Of a stretch of 64,000 nucleotides of DNA, positions 35,446 through 46,900 are shown in pieces. Below the pieces are notes generated by a model that saw only the letters and a list, made by a program, of their open reading frames with translations, searched no databases and was not told where the DNA came from. Position 1 is the first letter of the stretch; every line of letters starts with the position of its first letter. The DNA comes from Phragmites australis (taxonomy: Eukaryota; Streptophyta; Magnoliopsida; Poales; Poaceae), in NCBI RefSeq assembly GCF_958298935.1, contig NC_084932.1:4815501-4879500 (forward strand), given 5' to 3'. A program made the translations under genes and the position numbers.

Positions 35446-35643
35446 TTCAACATAAAGGACACTTCAGAAACCCACCAAAAGTATTGCGTTCATTTTTTCT
35501 TCTGTTTTTGTTATCTGCCCAGCATCCACTCTGCTGTTCATTTTTCAACATAAAGGACACTGACAGCAAACTTCAAGCCAATTGTTGTTCATTTTTTTCC
35601 TCTTCTGTTTTTGTTATCCGCCCAGCATCCACTCAGCTGTTGT
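35446..35643. repeat. 99-base tandem duplication inside hAT element
   Basis: TTCAACATAAAGGACAC (35446, 35545) and TTCTGTTTTTGTTATC(T/C)GCCCAGC recur about 99 bases apart, so the block is present twice in a row with some divergence. Confidence 0.75.
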
Positions 35644-35924
35644 TCCTGGTATTTGTTGTACTCTGTTTCTTCAGTCTATTCCTGCTTGCCGGTTGCTTAT
35701 GTGGAGTGTTATGAGCCCAGGAATATACAACTACCTAAACTGTGTTGTTTTCATGCATTTTTAGGAGGAGGAAAAAAAAGAAATAGCAAGTGATCCGGAC
35801 GTGATGAATGATGAGGACGAGCTATTTCGTGAATATGTGCACTTGTACTATTTTTATGTTGGTCACTTATGTATTTTGGTTGAGACTTATGTCACTATGT
35901 GATTGTATACTCAAAGGTTAGACT

Positions 35925-36085
35925 TAACTTTTGTGGTTGTATGTGACTATGTGAGACATCGTCTTTCGATATTATATGGTTGTATATGAGACATTGTCTT
36001 TCGGTCTTTTATTATGTGGTTGTATGTGATACATTGCCTTTCAGCCTTATATTATGTGGTTGTATGTGAGACATTGTCTTTGGTC
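35925..36085. repeat. About 45-base tandem repeat near hAT right end
   Basis: The unit GTGGTTGTATGTGAGACATTGTCTTTCGG (quoted in part) occurs four times with small changes between 35925 and 36085, just inside the right inverted repeat. Subterminal repeats of this kind often bind hAT transposase; that role is inferred. Confidence 0.65.
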
Positions 36086-36523
36086 AGTTGAGGTGTTAAA
36101 CTTATACTTGTTGTCATGCTCAACCATATATGCTTGTGGGTGTGTAGCCCGGTTTTCCCTATTTGCATTATCATTTTTTGACCTTTATCAGCATATTCCC
36201 ACTCTGACTGTCCCGTTTCTGAATGTTCGACAATCCCAATCCCGTCTTCTAATTTTGGTTTTCACATTTTCATTTCTATCTGGCTGATGTGAAAGTGAAA
36301 ATGATTGAGGTATTTTTTTTCCGACTATTTTAGTTCGTTGTCATCCCTACTCCTCGGGAATCCCGCTCGAGGTGCATGTGTTGACTGCGAATTGATAGGG
36401 ACAATCGATGGTGGTATGGATGCTGGTAACCCCAGCTTTTCTTTTGTTCGTTTGTATAAGATTCTGCTGGCTTTCCATATATACAAGCCGGTAATAAAAT
36501 GTTCCTTTCATCTAAAAACAAAC

Positions 36524-37528
36524 TGCAGAGCTATATACTGCCACCTGATCATTAGTAACCTCGCAAAAAATAGGACCCATCTCTGATCACCGTTAATTAG
36601 TTACGGTCTTCGTCCTTTCATGCTGTGACACCTGCCCCATGAAAATCTTGTGCATTGTGACACTGCTTCAAGGTAGATCTGTCGGTATATTAATTCAGAG
36701 TTAGTGCCACCTAAAGCTTCAACAGTTCTATCTATCCGATGAAGGATGGACTGGACCAAGGAGTCTCCCAACGCAAACATGGTCTAGGCTTGAAAAGAAA
36801 TAGGAGAGAGAGCCACCTGATTCTCTCTGATCAAACTAAAACAAAACCACTATTCAGATCTGACTGAGGGTAAAGGGTTGCTCGACCGTACTCCCGCTGC
36901 AGTGCTGCTGCTGATTGCTTCATCAAGGCTTGGCTGCAGAAACAGGTGGAGAGATCCTTTGCATTGTGCCTTTGTCAGCACACGCCTGTGCCTGCCTCTG
37001 CCTGCTCATCGCATTCACGCCGGAAGCACATCGATCCGTAGCAAATCCTGCACTAGCCCTTAATGAATCTAATGTAACGTCAGCAGCAACCCAGGATGGG
37101 GGGCACGGGCCTCCTTCATCTTAGTAAGTATTACTGTCGGAGAGTACAACACGTTGCTCACTCGAAACCAATCGCGCCGAACTCACACCTGCACAACATA
37201 GATCAAGTACGTACATGCTTAACATATCCTATATGAGAGCGTGCGTGCGTGCGTGCATATGTATGAGCAGTACGTACATGCTTTGCGGACAGTCATCATC
37301 ATTATTTTGCAAGTTGCAATGCTGTCGCAGAGCCTTTTGCATGCGCCTGTTCCTCTCCATCTGCCGACGCAGTACCATATTTGGAAGTAGGTAGATGCAT
37401 GCTTACAGTGCACTCCACTCCCCGTGCACCCACGAAACAATTTATTTCATTCTTGTGTCAGTTTGTGTGCGCATCAACACATCATCTAGTCATCTAACAG
37501 TGGGTTCGAGCAGGGGTACAGTACACGG
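36524..37528. repeat. Noncoding block B, copy 2
   Basis: Colinear with 19573-20790. It carries a short GTGC microsatellite (37238-37256) absent from copy 1. Confidence 0.8.
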
Positions 37529-38424
37529 GCAGATGTGCTTTGTGCTGTTGTAGTACAAATACATCCGTCAGATCCCAAGTAGAGGTTATTTTAGATGTCA
37601 GATCAACCGCGCGCACCTGCAGTGGTAAAGTAGGTTGGGGTATGATTAGAATGGTTGCCCTATCGCATGATAAGTGAAGTGCAGTGTGGCGCGCCATGGT
37701 CCTGAATTAGTATTACCGTTGTGGCAGACCTCAACTCACGTTTTTACAAATGGACCTTTTGCGGGAAGATTTCCGAAAATGGGCCTATCATATGGTACCA
37801 TAGCATTTGGCACCCTAGTTGTACAGAAGAGCGCCAGGGGATTTGGCGTCGTTCCCTTCCATGTCAAACATGACATGGCCAGCAGAGTTTATGTGGCAAA
37901 TAATGGCACCAAACTAGTTAGCCCCATAGGGAAATATCACGGCACCAAATGAATTAGTGCCGTTCTATTAGACACAAAAGTTGTAAGTTGTATGGTGTTC
38001 TAGTTGAAAGGTGCTGTGTAACCTTGTGCCCCTGCGTTGGACCTATTTAATTTCATAGTTTTGTTAAACTTGTTGTTACTTCATTTATGAACATTTATGT
38101 GCTTGATATGGACTATATCACTTGGTTTTTATTTCCTCACTGCTATGAATTATTTGCTATATATGTGTTAGATATGCACCTATTTGATTTCATCGTATAG
38201 TTGAGAGTAAAATGACGGTTGCCACTTTATCACATTTGGACAAGCACAAACTTGATTGCACTAAGATTAATAGCAATGACAATACAATACATAGCACACT
38301 CTTGACCATGACACGGCAACCTAGGTGAATCCCGTATACTGCTAAGGTACATGATGGGATTCACCTTTTGTGGAATTAAAAGAACACGATACAAGGAACA
38401 CGATACAACATATTCTACAACGTT

Positions 38425-41150
38425 GATTTCAGTCGAATTGGCTTAGGTGGTATTGCAAATATTGCGAGGAGGGTCCTGCTTCCCAGTCAACAGTACCACC
38501 ATATTGCAGTGGTGGCGGTGGTGGTGGAGGATGAGGGGGGAGGAGAACTAGTTTGGTTGTGGCATGGACAATGACACCATGGACCCCTACATATGGTAGG
38601 ATATTCAAGTCGTATGACCAGCTCATCTTCCTCCCGAGGCGTGGGAATAGCATCAACTTCCTACTGGAGGTCAAATAGCCTGTCTTGGAGGTAGTGGATG
38701 CAATATTGAATGTAGCCAAGAATCGGAGGATCCACCCATCCGGTGAAGTGGTAATAGCCGTGGTCGAAGTAGTCCTATAAAGAACGAGGCATTATTAGTG
38801 AAAAAGATGATAAGTCGAACATGTAGTAGTTGTGGTACACACCCTTCCATGCGGGCATCTGAAGAATCAATGGCCACCATCAATGGATCCATCATACATT
38901 TGGACAACACAATCATCACCATGTGAGCACTTAGGCCAAGGCTCATTTGGATGAGTGTGGCACCTAAGCTGATTTAGTGTAGTGAAATCCCCTTTTCCCT
39001 CCAAAGGGAACTACTCTAGTGGTGCGTTGTAGCAAGTTGGACCAAAGGAACCCCTCCCTCTCCCTCTCCCTCTCCCTACACTGGTCGCCATTGGTGGTAA
39101 GTGAGATGTGTGGTTGAAGGAGCAATATGGAGAAGGGTTTTTATTGAGGAAGGGGGACGCATTGGATTCTACTATGTGTGGACGACATAGTGTGGATGAG
39201 ATGGATCACTTAAAAGGCTATGGATGAGACGCATCACTGAAAAAGTGACATCTTTGAATCACGCGCAATAATATATTAAGAATACTATATCGAGAAAGCG
39301 ACATAAGTGAATCAATGTGAGTAATCATTGCGCGCCAACCTTTACCATATTTAATGCGATACCCCAATATGAGGGCAACCATCTCAATGAGGGCGCACAC
39401 ATGCATGGTAGGAATATGCTTGATTGTATTGACTAATCGGGTAGCAATGAACTTAGAAGTTAGTTGTTGGCGCTTCTCCTTAGGCTCAGCGGTACCGCAA
39501 GTGTGAGGCTGCAACACACTAGTAACCTTCCATTGATCCATTCTAGTCTTTTGAACCCATACAACCCAATCACAACCCCTCATACAGTTGATTACGTAAC
39601 TCCTTTTCTCATGGGAGTGCTTCACAACATAAGGTCGGTTATGCACCACAACATACTCCTGGAACCACAGCTTTATCGCATCCATCGTCATGAAGATCAT
39701 ACCCTTATTTATGATATTATATGATTTATAGTGGGGACACTATTCTCTTCATGATCTCCATCCGCAATAGCTATATCTGCTTGGCTCAGGTCCCTAAAGC
39801 CACGTACAAGGGGATCACAATCTTTTACCAGCTTCTGCAACAATTCAATCTCCCTTGGGGACAACTGCGACTCTCTCATCCTTGTAGGTCTCGTTGTCAC
39901 CCAACACATCCACATCAACCTGGTCTGTTGCAGTGCCAACTCCGACAGGTCTATTCGCTCATCTACAGGATCTTCAGTAACACCAGCAACATCCGAAACC
40001 ACCTGTCCTAGCGGATCAGAATCCATATTCACTAGCCCACGGTCATCTGGGCCAACATATGCCCTCCCATCTACTGGTTTGGGATCCACACTTGCTTGCG
40101 ATGATGGTTGAGTTAGTTCAACCTCACTTACTCACGAAGGAGCGACCTCTTCGACCTTCACTCGTAAGGGAGACATGTTAATGTCCAAACAAACACCCGT
40201 GACAATGGGATCCCTTAACAACTTTCACACCACCAAGTCCACAACTCTAACTTCTGAATCCATCACGATTTTCATGTAAACTTTCCATTCACTATCGCTA
40301 CCAATTGGGGCCATCATCTTGATACGTGGCCCACTCGACGAACCCACATCTATCCTCCCTTCAATTCCAACATCCACCCCATCCTCACTCCATCCCAAGT
40401 GCTATTTCACAACCACAACCAAACTAGACAAAGATGGAGTTTCACCAAAAAGCAAAGTCTCCTCTCGCATGTTCACAAATAGCACACTATCATTTTCAAT
40501 CCTCCTAATTATTCCTCCATGGTTCAACCTCACGAATATAGCCATCTAAATCCATACAAATTAAAAAAATGAGCATTTCATTTCAAACTAACAGTAATTC
40601 GCCATACTTGGATTCCAATCAAAATAAAAAACATAGCCCTACTACCATACAACCTTACCATGCTTTGATTACAATTAATTAATTAATAGAACTGACCATT
40701 ATGCATCCCCATTTTTCAGATTTTCTAAATATCAAGCATCATCAATTTCCCCATTTTTCACCAAAATTAACCTAATCCGATAACACACCTGGAAAAAACC
40801 TACATTAACATCGATCCATTCATACATCAAACCCCAAATTAATACCACAACAAAAAAAACTAACCGAAATATGCCTCTCATTATCTAACCAAACCCAAAA
40901 TTTTAGGTCCCAAACAATGCATTCCAAATTAATCAAAATTTGTGGGTCAAATCATCGGAGGGGAGGGATACAAGTATTCATACATCAATACCTAACCATA
41001 ATTTTACCCCTAACCGAACAAATCCTAACATATTTAACCTAACCTTAATTTTCGGTTCCAACCAAATGTAGAGCAAATAAGGCAAAATCTATGGACCAAA
41101 TTAAGGGAGGGGAAGGAGCTCACCTTGCTTGACCGGATCCACGGCATTCT
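38425..41150 (-). pseudogene. MULE-3 transposase remnant lacking the catalytic region
   Basis: A leader-like segment (41349-41101) precedes an N-terminal acidic part (40089-39709, with LSPREIELLQKLVKDCDPLV) and the MuDR DNA-binding region (39700-39220, with VVHNRPYVVKHSHEKRSYV, CMRGCDWVVW, HTCG and GYRIKYGKGWRA). The next recognisable piece is a C-terminal segment at about 38760-38690 (FTGWVDPPILGYIQYC, HYLQDRLFDLQ), ending in Pro-rich low complexity near 38500. The catalytic region that should lie between them is missing, and frames are broken, so the gene is dead. Confidence 0.72.
39055..39077. repeat. CTCTCC microsatellite
   Basis: About four CCCTCT units in MULE-3. It is also the place where the middle of the element seems to be missing. 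Confidence 0.7.
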
Positions 41151-41600
41151 TGAAATTGATTTGGCTCGAAGCCCTTAGATTTGGTGGAGAGGAGAAGGAG
41201 TGAGAGAAAAAGGGGTGTTGGCCTCCCCTATGTTCAAACAGAGCAAAGGAGGAAGATGGAGAGGGAGCCGACGCAGACCGGATGCGGTATAAAGCAAAGG
41301 GGTACGGCGCCAAACCCGTTAGCGTCGTGCCCACAAAGGACGGCGCCAAACCCCTGATGCTCTACTCTCTACGTAGGGCGTCAAAACCTATGACGTCGTG
41401 ACCTGATACCTCACAAGTCGGATCCAGCGTGGCATCATACAGCGCCAAAACATGTCGCGCCGTGTCGGCTACCTACAACGCCAAACGTTACGGCGCCATC
41501 CTTTGGGTCCATTTCTGCTAATCTTCCTGAGATGGGTCTGTTTGTAAAAATTATTTCCCAAAAGGGTCAATTTGCAAAAATTTCAGGCAGGCTCGTACGT

Positions 41601-41812
41601 GGATCTGCATTGCCCGAATTAAATTAGCAAGCAAGCAAACAGTGTACTACTCCACTTTAGTAGGCAGAGGGAGTTCCGTCTCCTTCCCCGATCTGTGTCC
41701 TCCTTGGATGATGCTCCTCGGGATCCGTGGCCCAGAACCAAGATAGATGCACGTGTCGACTGCGGGCGGATTGACAGGGAAGTATATATGGACCGTTTGT
41801 CCTGTAAGTTTA
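41601..41812. repeat. Noncoding block C, copy 2 (unoccupied site)
   Basis: Contiguous here, whereas the paralogous copy is split into 28533-28576, 33092-33166 and 36350-36420 by Copia-1 and the hAT element. Shared words: TGCCCGAATTA, AGCAAGCAAGCAAA, GATGATGCTCCTCGGGA or GTTGATGCTCCTCGG, and TGCA(T/C)GTGT(T/C)GACTGCG. Confidence 0.72.
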
Positions 41813-42508
41813 GGGTGCGTTTAATTATCCTCATTAGCGGTATTTTGGTTTTACTTGTACGTATATTTTAGTGAAGAAGTTGTTTAGTTCATTTTATATA
41901 CTTCCTTTGATTGCAAATGTAGATTGTTTTAGTCTCCTTAACTATTCTCTAAATATAAGTTATTCTCGAATTTATATATATATTTTTCTCTTTTATTCTT
42001 ATCTTGCTCTTGTTTAATAAATACTATCACTCTCATAAATCAATGAGTTATCTTTTTCGATGCAGAATAAATGAATGGTAACAATATCATTTGATCTACT
42101 TTCTCAGTCTTTGTGCATAAGTCTAAAACGACATATATTTGTAATCGGAGGGAGTATTGTTTCTTTTTTATCAACGGATATAATTATACGGTTGGAGTTT
42201 AGGCCAGTAGATAAGTCTGAATTAAGCTTCTCTCTGCAGTCTGACCCAGTGGATACATTACATCTGCTACAATGCTGTAATAAGTTCACTCGTTAATCTT
42301 AGATGCAGGATCACTGCATCCGTCCATACAAGTAATCAAATACTTTCATATGATCATTGTATCCGTAGGTGTAGGGTCATTGCATCTGCCCATGTAGACA
42401 ACTAAATATTTTTCTTTTCAAAGTTATTGCATCCACTCAGTCTGCTTCTACTTAATTAAAATATCGATGCAGTTCTACGAAAACCTACGTGGGTAACCAA
42501 ACACACCT
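41813..42508. mobile_element. Tourist-like (PIF/Harbinger) MITE with nested Stowaway
   Basis: The ends are GGGTGCGTTT on the left and AGGTGTGTTTGG from the right. A TTA direct repeat flanks it (41810-41812 and 42509-42511), typical of Tourist. About 256 of its bases are a Stowaway inserted at 41901. No coding sequence. Confidence 0.72.
41901..42154. mobile_element. Stowaway-type MITE (Tc1/mariner)
   Basis: The ends are CTTCCTTTGATTGCAAATGT and, from the right, CTCCCTCCGATTACAAATAT, the familiar CTCCCTCCG Stowaway terminus. Flanked by TA on both sides (41899-41900, 42155-42156). Noncoding. Confidence 0.85.
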
Positions 42509-42511
42509 TTA

Positions 42512-43221
42512 ATAGCTTATGTCATGCCATTTTTCGTCCACAAAATCGCCCTGCTGACAGAAATCCCTCTTAGTATAGCCATGGAGGTATTAAGGTACGA
42601 CTTTAATTACCAGAGTTTTAAATTTGATATCTATAATTTAGATATATACAAATATTTTTAATAATATTATTTATAGACGTCTGATATACACCCCGTGGCC
42701 TCCAGCTTCTCTTAGCGCTCTAGCCGGTCAACGTCTCGTCTCCACCATTCCCACACTTTGCTTCTGCCTGCTCTAAATTTGGGCCTGCCGTGGGAAGGTA
42801 GGCCCGTGAGGGGATTTGTTGGGCTGCGTCTGATGGTGAGAATGGGCCCGTTTGCGAAAGTTATACTGAACACCACACAATCAGTACACCAACCACACAA
42901 TCAAACAATGCCATTATCGACTGGGGCAAATATTGCGTGGCACTCCTTTCTATCTATTAAGAATAAGCTAGAAAGACCTACACCTATAAAAATGGCGATC
43001 CCTATCCTGATTGCTACACAAGTTTTTGTGAAATAGGCAACAGCTAGAGCGATACTCGGAGATGTGATTCTCCGCTACCCACCAAGGTCGAAGATTGTTT
43101 GATATGCTTTGTTTGCTTATATAGAATAAAAGGTGGTGCGAACATGGGACTACGTTCGCATACGGAGAACCTCTATTGGGCCCAACAGGTATGGTCGGCA
43201 AATCAAACCAACCATGGCCTG
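42512..43221. other. Intergenic DNA
   Basis: No gene, repeat pair or element end was recognised apart from the start of MULE-2's target duplication. Confidence 0.45.
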
Positions 43222-43310
43222 TATTAACATGGAATTTTATTTATATATATATTTTTAATTTTTTTAAGATTACATGCCCATTTCAAAAATAATGAAGTCT
43301 ACCCTAGTAT

Positions 43311-43442
43311 CACCCGTTCAACGGACAAAAACAAGATCTCATCCGTTGAACGGGCAACACCTTGTGTACCCTGGCTGGTAGCGTCCGCTTGGTCTCGCCT
43401 GCTGCGTGTGCAAGACCTTTCTCTCACCCGTTCAACGGGCGA
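43311..43442. repeat. MULE-2 left subterminal palindrome cluster
   Basis: Three palindromic units built on CCCGTTCAACGGG: 43311-43326, 43338-43355 and 43423-43442. Similar units occur at the other end. Confidence 0.8.
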
Positions 43443-43866
43443 TACCTTCATTCGATTTAATTCAACTGCAAAACTATATGTAGAATTAGTTTTTTAATAG
43501 AATTTGTATTCAGTAAATTACAAATATTGCACATTGATTTTCTCAAAAAAAAATTATTTAGTTGGTATAGAAGTGTGTGGAATTTTTTTGTACGAAGTGA
43601 CTTTGTGAGAATACAAAATCTAATTTGTCGAACAATAGTAGTTATAAAGTACAAATATTATATAATCCGGTACGAAGTTTACATACGCTAATAAACATTA
43701 CATGGGACATGTGTTTTTTCATCGCTACGCGAATAGACCATAGCTGTAAAGAGATGACAACAAACGGTGGTATGTACGGTATGCCTAAAGACTAACCTAA
43801 TAACGTGTCGCTGCTAAACTTAACATGCCTTAGGAAATGAAAATAGGTCATGTACAATAGATGCTC

Positions 43867-44408
43867 TCTACTGATTGCACCTATGATATTTGCCTTTCTT
43901 TAGGGCATCGGCCCCCCACCTTAGCGCGACGGGCCTTCTCCCACTTCCTTTCCCTCTCTACTTTGCGTGCTTGAGTCACAGTGCGCTCCTCCTCCTGCCG
44001 CTTCATCCATAGTTCCTCCTGATGTCGTTCGTACTCACAACGTTAGTAAGCCTCCCTCCTCCACCGCATCTCCATGTCCACCCACTGCTTCTGGTCCTCA
44101 TTTTGCTCTATGTCGAGCCATTGCATGAAGTCGCAGATAGGTGGAGGAGATTGGACAAAAAAACAAGAGGGGAGATCAGTAAGAGAGTGCATGAAATCGT
44201 GTGGAAAGTACCATATGAGTGATCTATGTCGCTATACCAGTAGGTACTCATACGGTCCATGTTGAGCCTTCTCGTACTGGTAGTTGGCACACATGAAGAA
44301 GTGTAGGCTATATGTATAGGTTATGTCCTGGGACTCACGAAGCCTACAAGGGTTGCCACATAAGCACATTGGTGGTTCAACCCCCTGGGGGACGAAAATC
44401 CCCTAATA
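43867..44408 (-). pseudogene. GRF-type zinc-finger protein of MULE-2
   Basis: Minus strand reads EPPMCLCGNPCRLRESQDIT then YSLHFFMCANYQYEKA (44370-44260). After an intron it reads PPPICDFMQWLDIEQNEDQK and MRWRREAY (44150-44050), a TAA, and the charged EYERHQEELWMKRQEEERTV tail. It is the direct relative of the MULE-1 gene at 1019-1573 and shares the upstream TAG. A stop in the second exon and a frame change near the C-terminus suggest decay. Confidence 0.7.
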
Positions 44409-45249
44409 TTTCTTGGGTGGGTTTTGTGGAGCTGAGGAAGATATTGCAGTTGAGAGAGCTGAGGAATGAGTGGTCTATCCATGGATGAGGGTGGGATTAT
44501 TTATAATAGATGGGGGCTAGTGCATAGACTGAGTGCACGGGCTCGGCTGGGGGCTGGAGCATATAATTCCCTGTGAAAGCTGGAAAAGTTGCATTGATGC
44601 TTGGAAGAGATTCTCTGTGGAAGCTATTGCTTGGTGTGGTCATTTCATTCTACAAAAGTTTATCAAGTAGTTATTATTGCCTTTGCATGTAAGGCAGGGA
44701 ATCCAGACGCCATGGAAGAGATTGTGTTGGGCTGTGTTAGAAATGATGTAGCCATGGTTGGGTCACCCTTATATAAAGAAGTAGGGGATACTGCAAGGAA
44801 CTGTTCGAGGGAGAGTTATTGCGATGCCAAGGTGGGTCTCAGGGAATCCTTTCGTGTGTATGTCGAAAGTGTCCACCGATAGAGAGAGAATGAGGCGGGG
44901 TACTATAGAAAAAGGGATAAGGTCACGGACAAGTGCTTACTCATCATTTTACTACGTGTAGTGAGGATGTGTCCAAGCTATAGGATACGATGTGTAAAGT
45001 TTTGTCGTATAATATATGATTAAAGGTCAGGCGTCTGACCCCCAATGAAGGACTTTATTGGTGTCACCATCCATTTCTCTGAATGTTTTGATTATTATGG
45101 CCACTCACATGAGTGGTAGACTTGATACCTAGAAGTATCAGAGTGGTCACTAACATCAAGCGCAACCAATTCATAGAGCAAATATGTCTCATAATTGTCA
45201 GAATTATGACTAACCCAAGGTATTTTTTATGGAATCCGATGTGATAGGT

Positions 45250-45510
45250 TAAAGCTAAGTTATTTGGTCTGTTCGTGTGTAAAGCATTAGTCAGGATAGA
45301 GGTGTTGTCATTTTATGGTAAAAGCTGAGTCGTGTGTTCACTTCGTGTCTAAAACCTGAAGCACGACATATGTGTTGTCATTTCACGCTTAAAGCTCTAT
45401 CCTGTGGTCACTTCATGTGTAAATGTGAATCATGACAAGGATGCTATGCTGCAGGAGGGTGTTGTCATTTCTTGCTAAAAGCTGAGGCATGTGGTCACTT
45501 AGTGTTACCT
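45250..45510. repeat. Degenerate tandem repeats in MULE-2
   Basis: A unit of roughly 80-90 bases with GTTGTCATTTC...GCTTAAAGCT...GTGGTCACTTCATGTGTAAA is repeated about three times. The same style of unit is found at 1800-1950 in MULE-1. Confidence 0.6.
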
Positions 45511-45975
45511 CATCTGTCCTCTACCGCTGGGACGTCTTGTCTATAAACACAATCTAATCGAGTCTCTACTGGTAGTTGGCACACATGAAGAAATGTATGC
45601 CATAGGTGTAGGAGATGTTACTACTTACAATGTCCTTACATGTTCAGATTGATGTAACCTGTCACTACCACCTTTTAAGAGCGATGTGTCCAAACGCTGT
45701 CGACTACTTAGAGTCGCTACAAGAAGGCATCCGATGTATGCACTATCTCCAAATTACATACCTACACTTGGTCCAAATTACATACCTCGGCTTGTGTGTA
45801 CGTCCACCAACGCACTCAGTCCACCATCAGCTCATCGAACTAGCGAATGAAGTCCGGGTACACGCGGTGTGTCTGCATGCTGGACTAACTCAGCTGTGCA
45901 AACTAACTAAGTTAGACAATACAATAAAGCAATAACATAAATGTACACAAATAGCATTGCACTTACCCTATGTCT

Positions 45976-46900
45976 GCATCACAAGGACCCCATGGTCGGG
46001 CCGTCGACGCCATCCGCACCAAACTGGTGCGCGCTAAGGTCCACAACGGGCCTATCGATAGTGATGCACTCGTACAACCACATATGAAGCAGTAGAGGAC
46101 ACCCGGTCAGGATCGCGATGTCGTCGATCTTCATGCACCCATTGCACAGGCCGTGGTATGTCGCAGGCAGCATAGCTGACACCCAGCTATACTGCGGGAC
46201 CTCCACCGGGTCGGTGTCTGCAACCTCTCTGGTGTAGAGGATCATGCTCCTCGAGACCGTGTTGCTGTGGGTCTCAGTGAACATGACCCACCCGAACAAC
46301 CATAGGAGATACGCCTCCAGGTGTCGGGAGACGTCCTCGGTGCCTACCAGTGGGTGGATGGGGTCTGCCTGTCAAACAAGGAAGAAGTACAAATATTTGC
46401 ATCCGTTAATAACGTAAAGGAGATGCGAAACCATTAAAACACATACATACAACAAACTGAACGAAAAAGGCCTTCGTCGGGCCGTGCTTCTCATTCACTA
46501 TAAAAGGCCTGAACGGGGCTACATCGTCCATCCGTTGAATGACGGAGAAGCATCCTAGCATATCATCCCGCAAGCCCATGCCCACATCCCTAGCCCCAAT
46601 AGTGGCACCCGCAGAATGCAGGCCCATCAGGAGCAAGACGTCCTAGAGCGTGGGCGCCATCTTGCTGCACGAGAGGTAGAACTTGTGCGTCTCGGGACGC
46701 CACATGTTGACAAAGGCCGTGAGGAGGGCCTTGTCATAGCTGAATCGCGTCGCCACTTCCGAGGTCCCCGCCAACGCGTGCACCTCCACAAACTGACACA
46801 ACGAAAGTAGGCCAACATCACACAACTTGCAAGCATACTACAGTTAGTGACCAATATCGTGTCTAAATCTGTATGGAATCGTAAATTCAAAATTAACAAA
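45976..46900 (-). pseudogene. Plant mobile domain (PMD) protein of MULE-2
   Basis: First exon (about 46810-46450): CQFVEVHALAGTSEVATRFS, LLTAFVNMWRPETHKFYLSC and, after a TAG at 46643, DVLLLMGLHSAGATIG and LGCFSVIQRMDDVAPFRPF. After an intron, the second exon (about 46372-45979) reads HPLVGTEDVSRHLEAYLLWL, FGWVMFTETHSNTVSRSMIL and GCPLLLHMWLYECITIDRPV. The WRPETH...F.L.C.EM..TLQDV and YLLWLFGW blocks are those of the plant mobile domain, known from MULEs, some Ty3 elements and the plant MAIN/MAIL1 proteins. Its biochemical activity is not established. At least one in-frame stop is present. Confidence 0.8.

Larger units (their letters stand above)
33167..36349 (+). mobile_element. hAT-family DNA transposon, internally deleted
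   Basis: A perfect 8-base direct repeat CTCCTCGG flanks it (33159-33166 and 36350-36357), the hallmark size for hAT. The ends read TAGGGATGAAAAC on the left and TAGGGATGACAAC from the right. Inverted similarity continues for about 230 bases, including GGGATTGGGATT and TTGTTGTCATGCTCAAC. The element codes only for the BED zinc finger and N-terminal part of a transposase; the catalytic and dimerisation regions are absent. The intact paralogous site at 41718-41725 shows the sequence without insertion. Confidence 0.93.
37727..41594 (-). mobile_element. MULE-3, internally deleted Mutator-like element
   Basis: Inverted terminal regions run TTTTTACAAATGGACC...GAAAATGGGCC on the left (37727-37830) and, read from the right, TTTTTGCAAATTGACCC...AGAAATGGACCC (41594-41480). 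Both sides then have clusters of GGCGCC and GGCACCAAA words. Between them is a broken MuDR-type gene on the minus strand. The exact outer ends are uncertain by several bases, and no clear 9-base duplication survives (GTTGTGGCA against GTACGTGGA). Confidence 0.72.

Noticed and set aside
37718..41603. Target duplication of MULE-3
   Set aside because: The flanks GTTGTGGCA and GTACGTGGA agree at too few positions to call.
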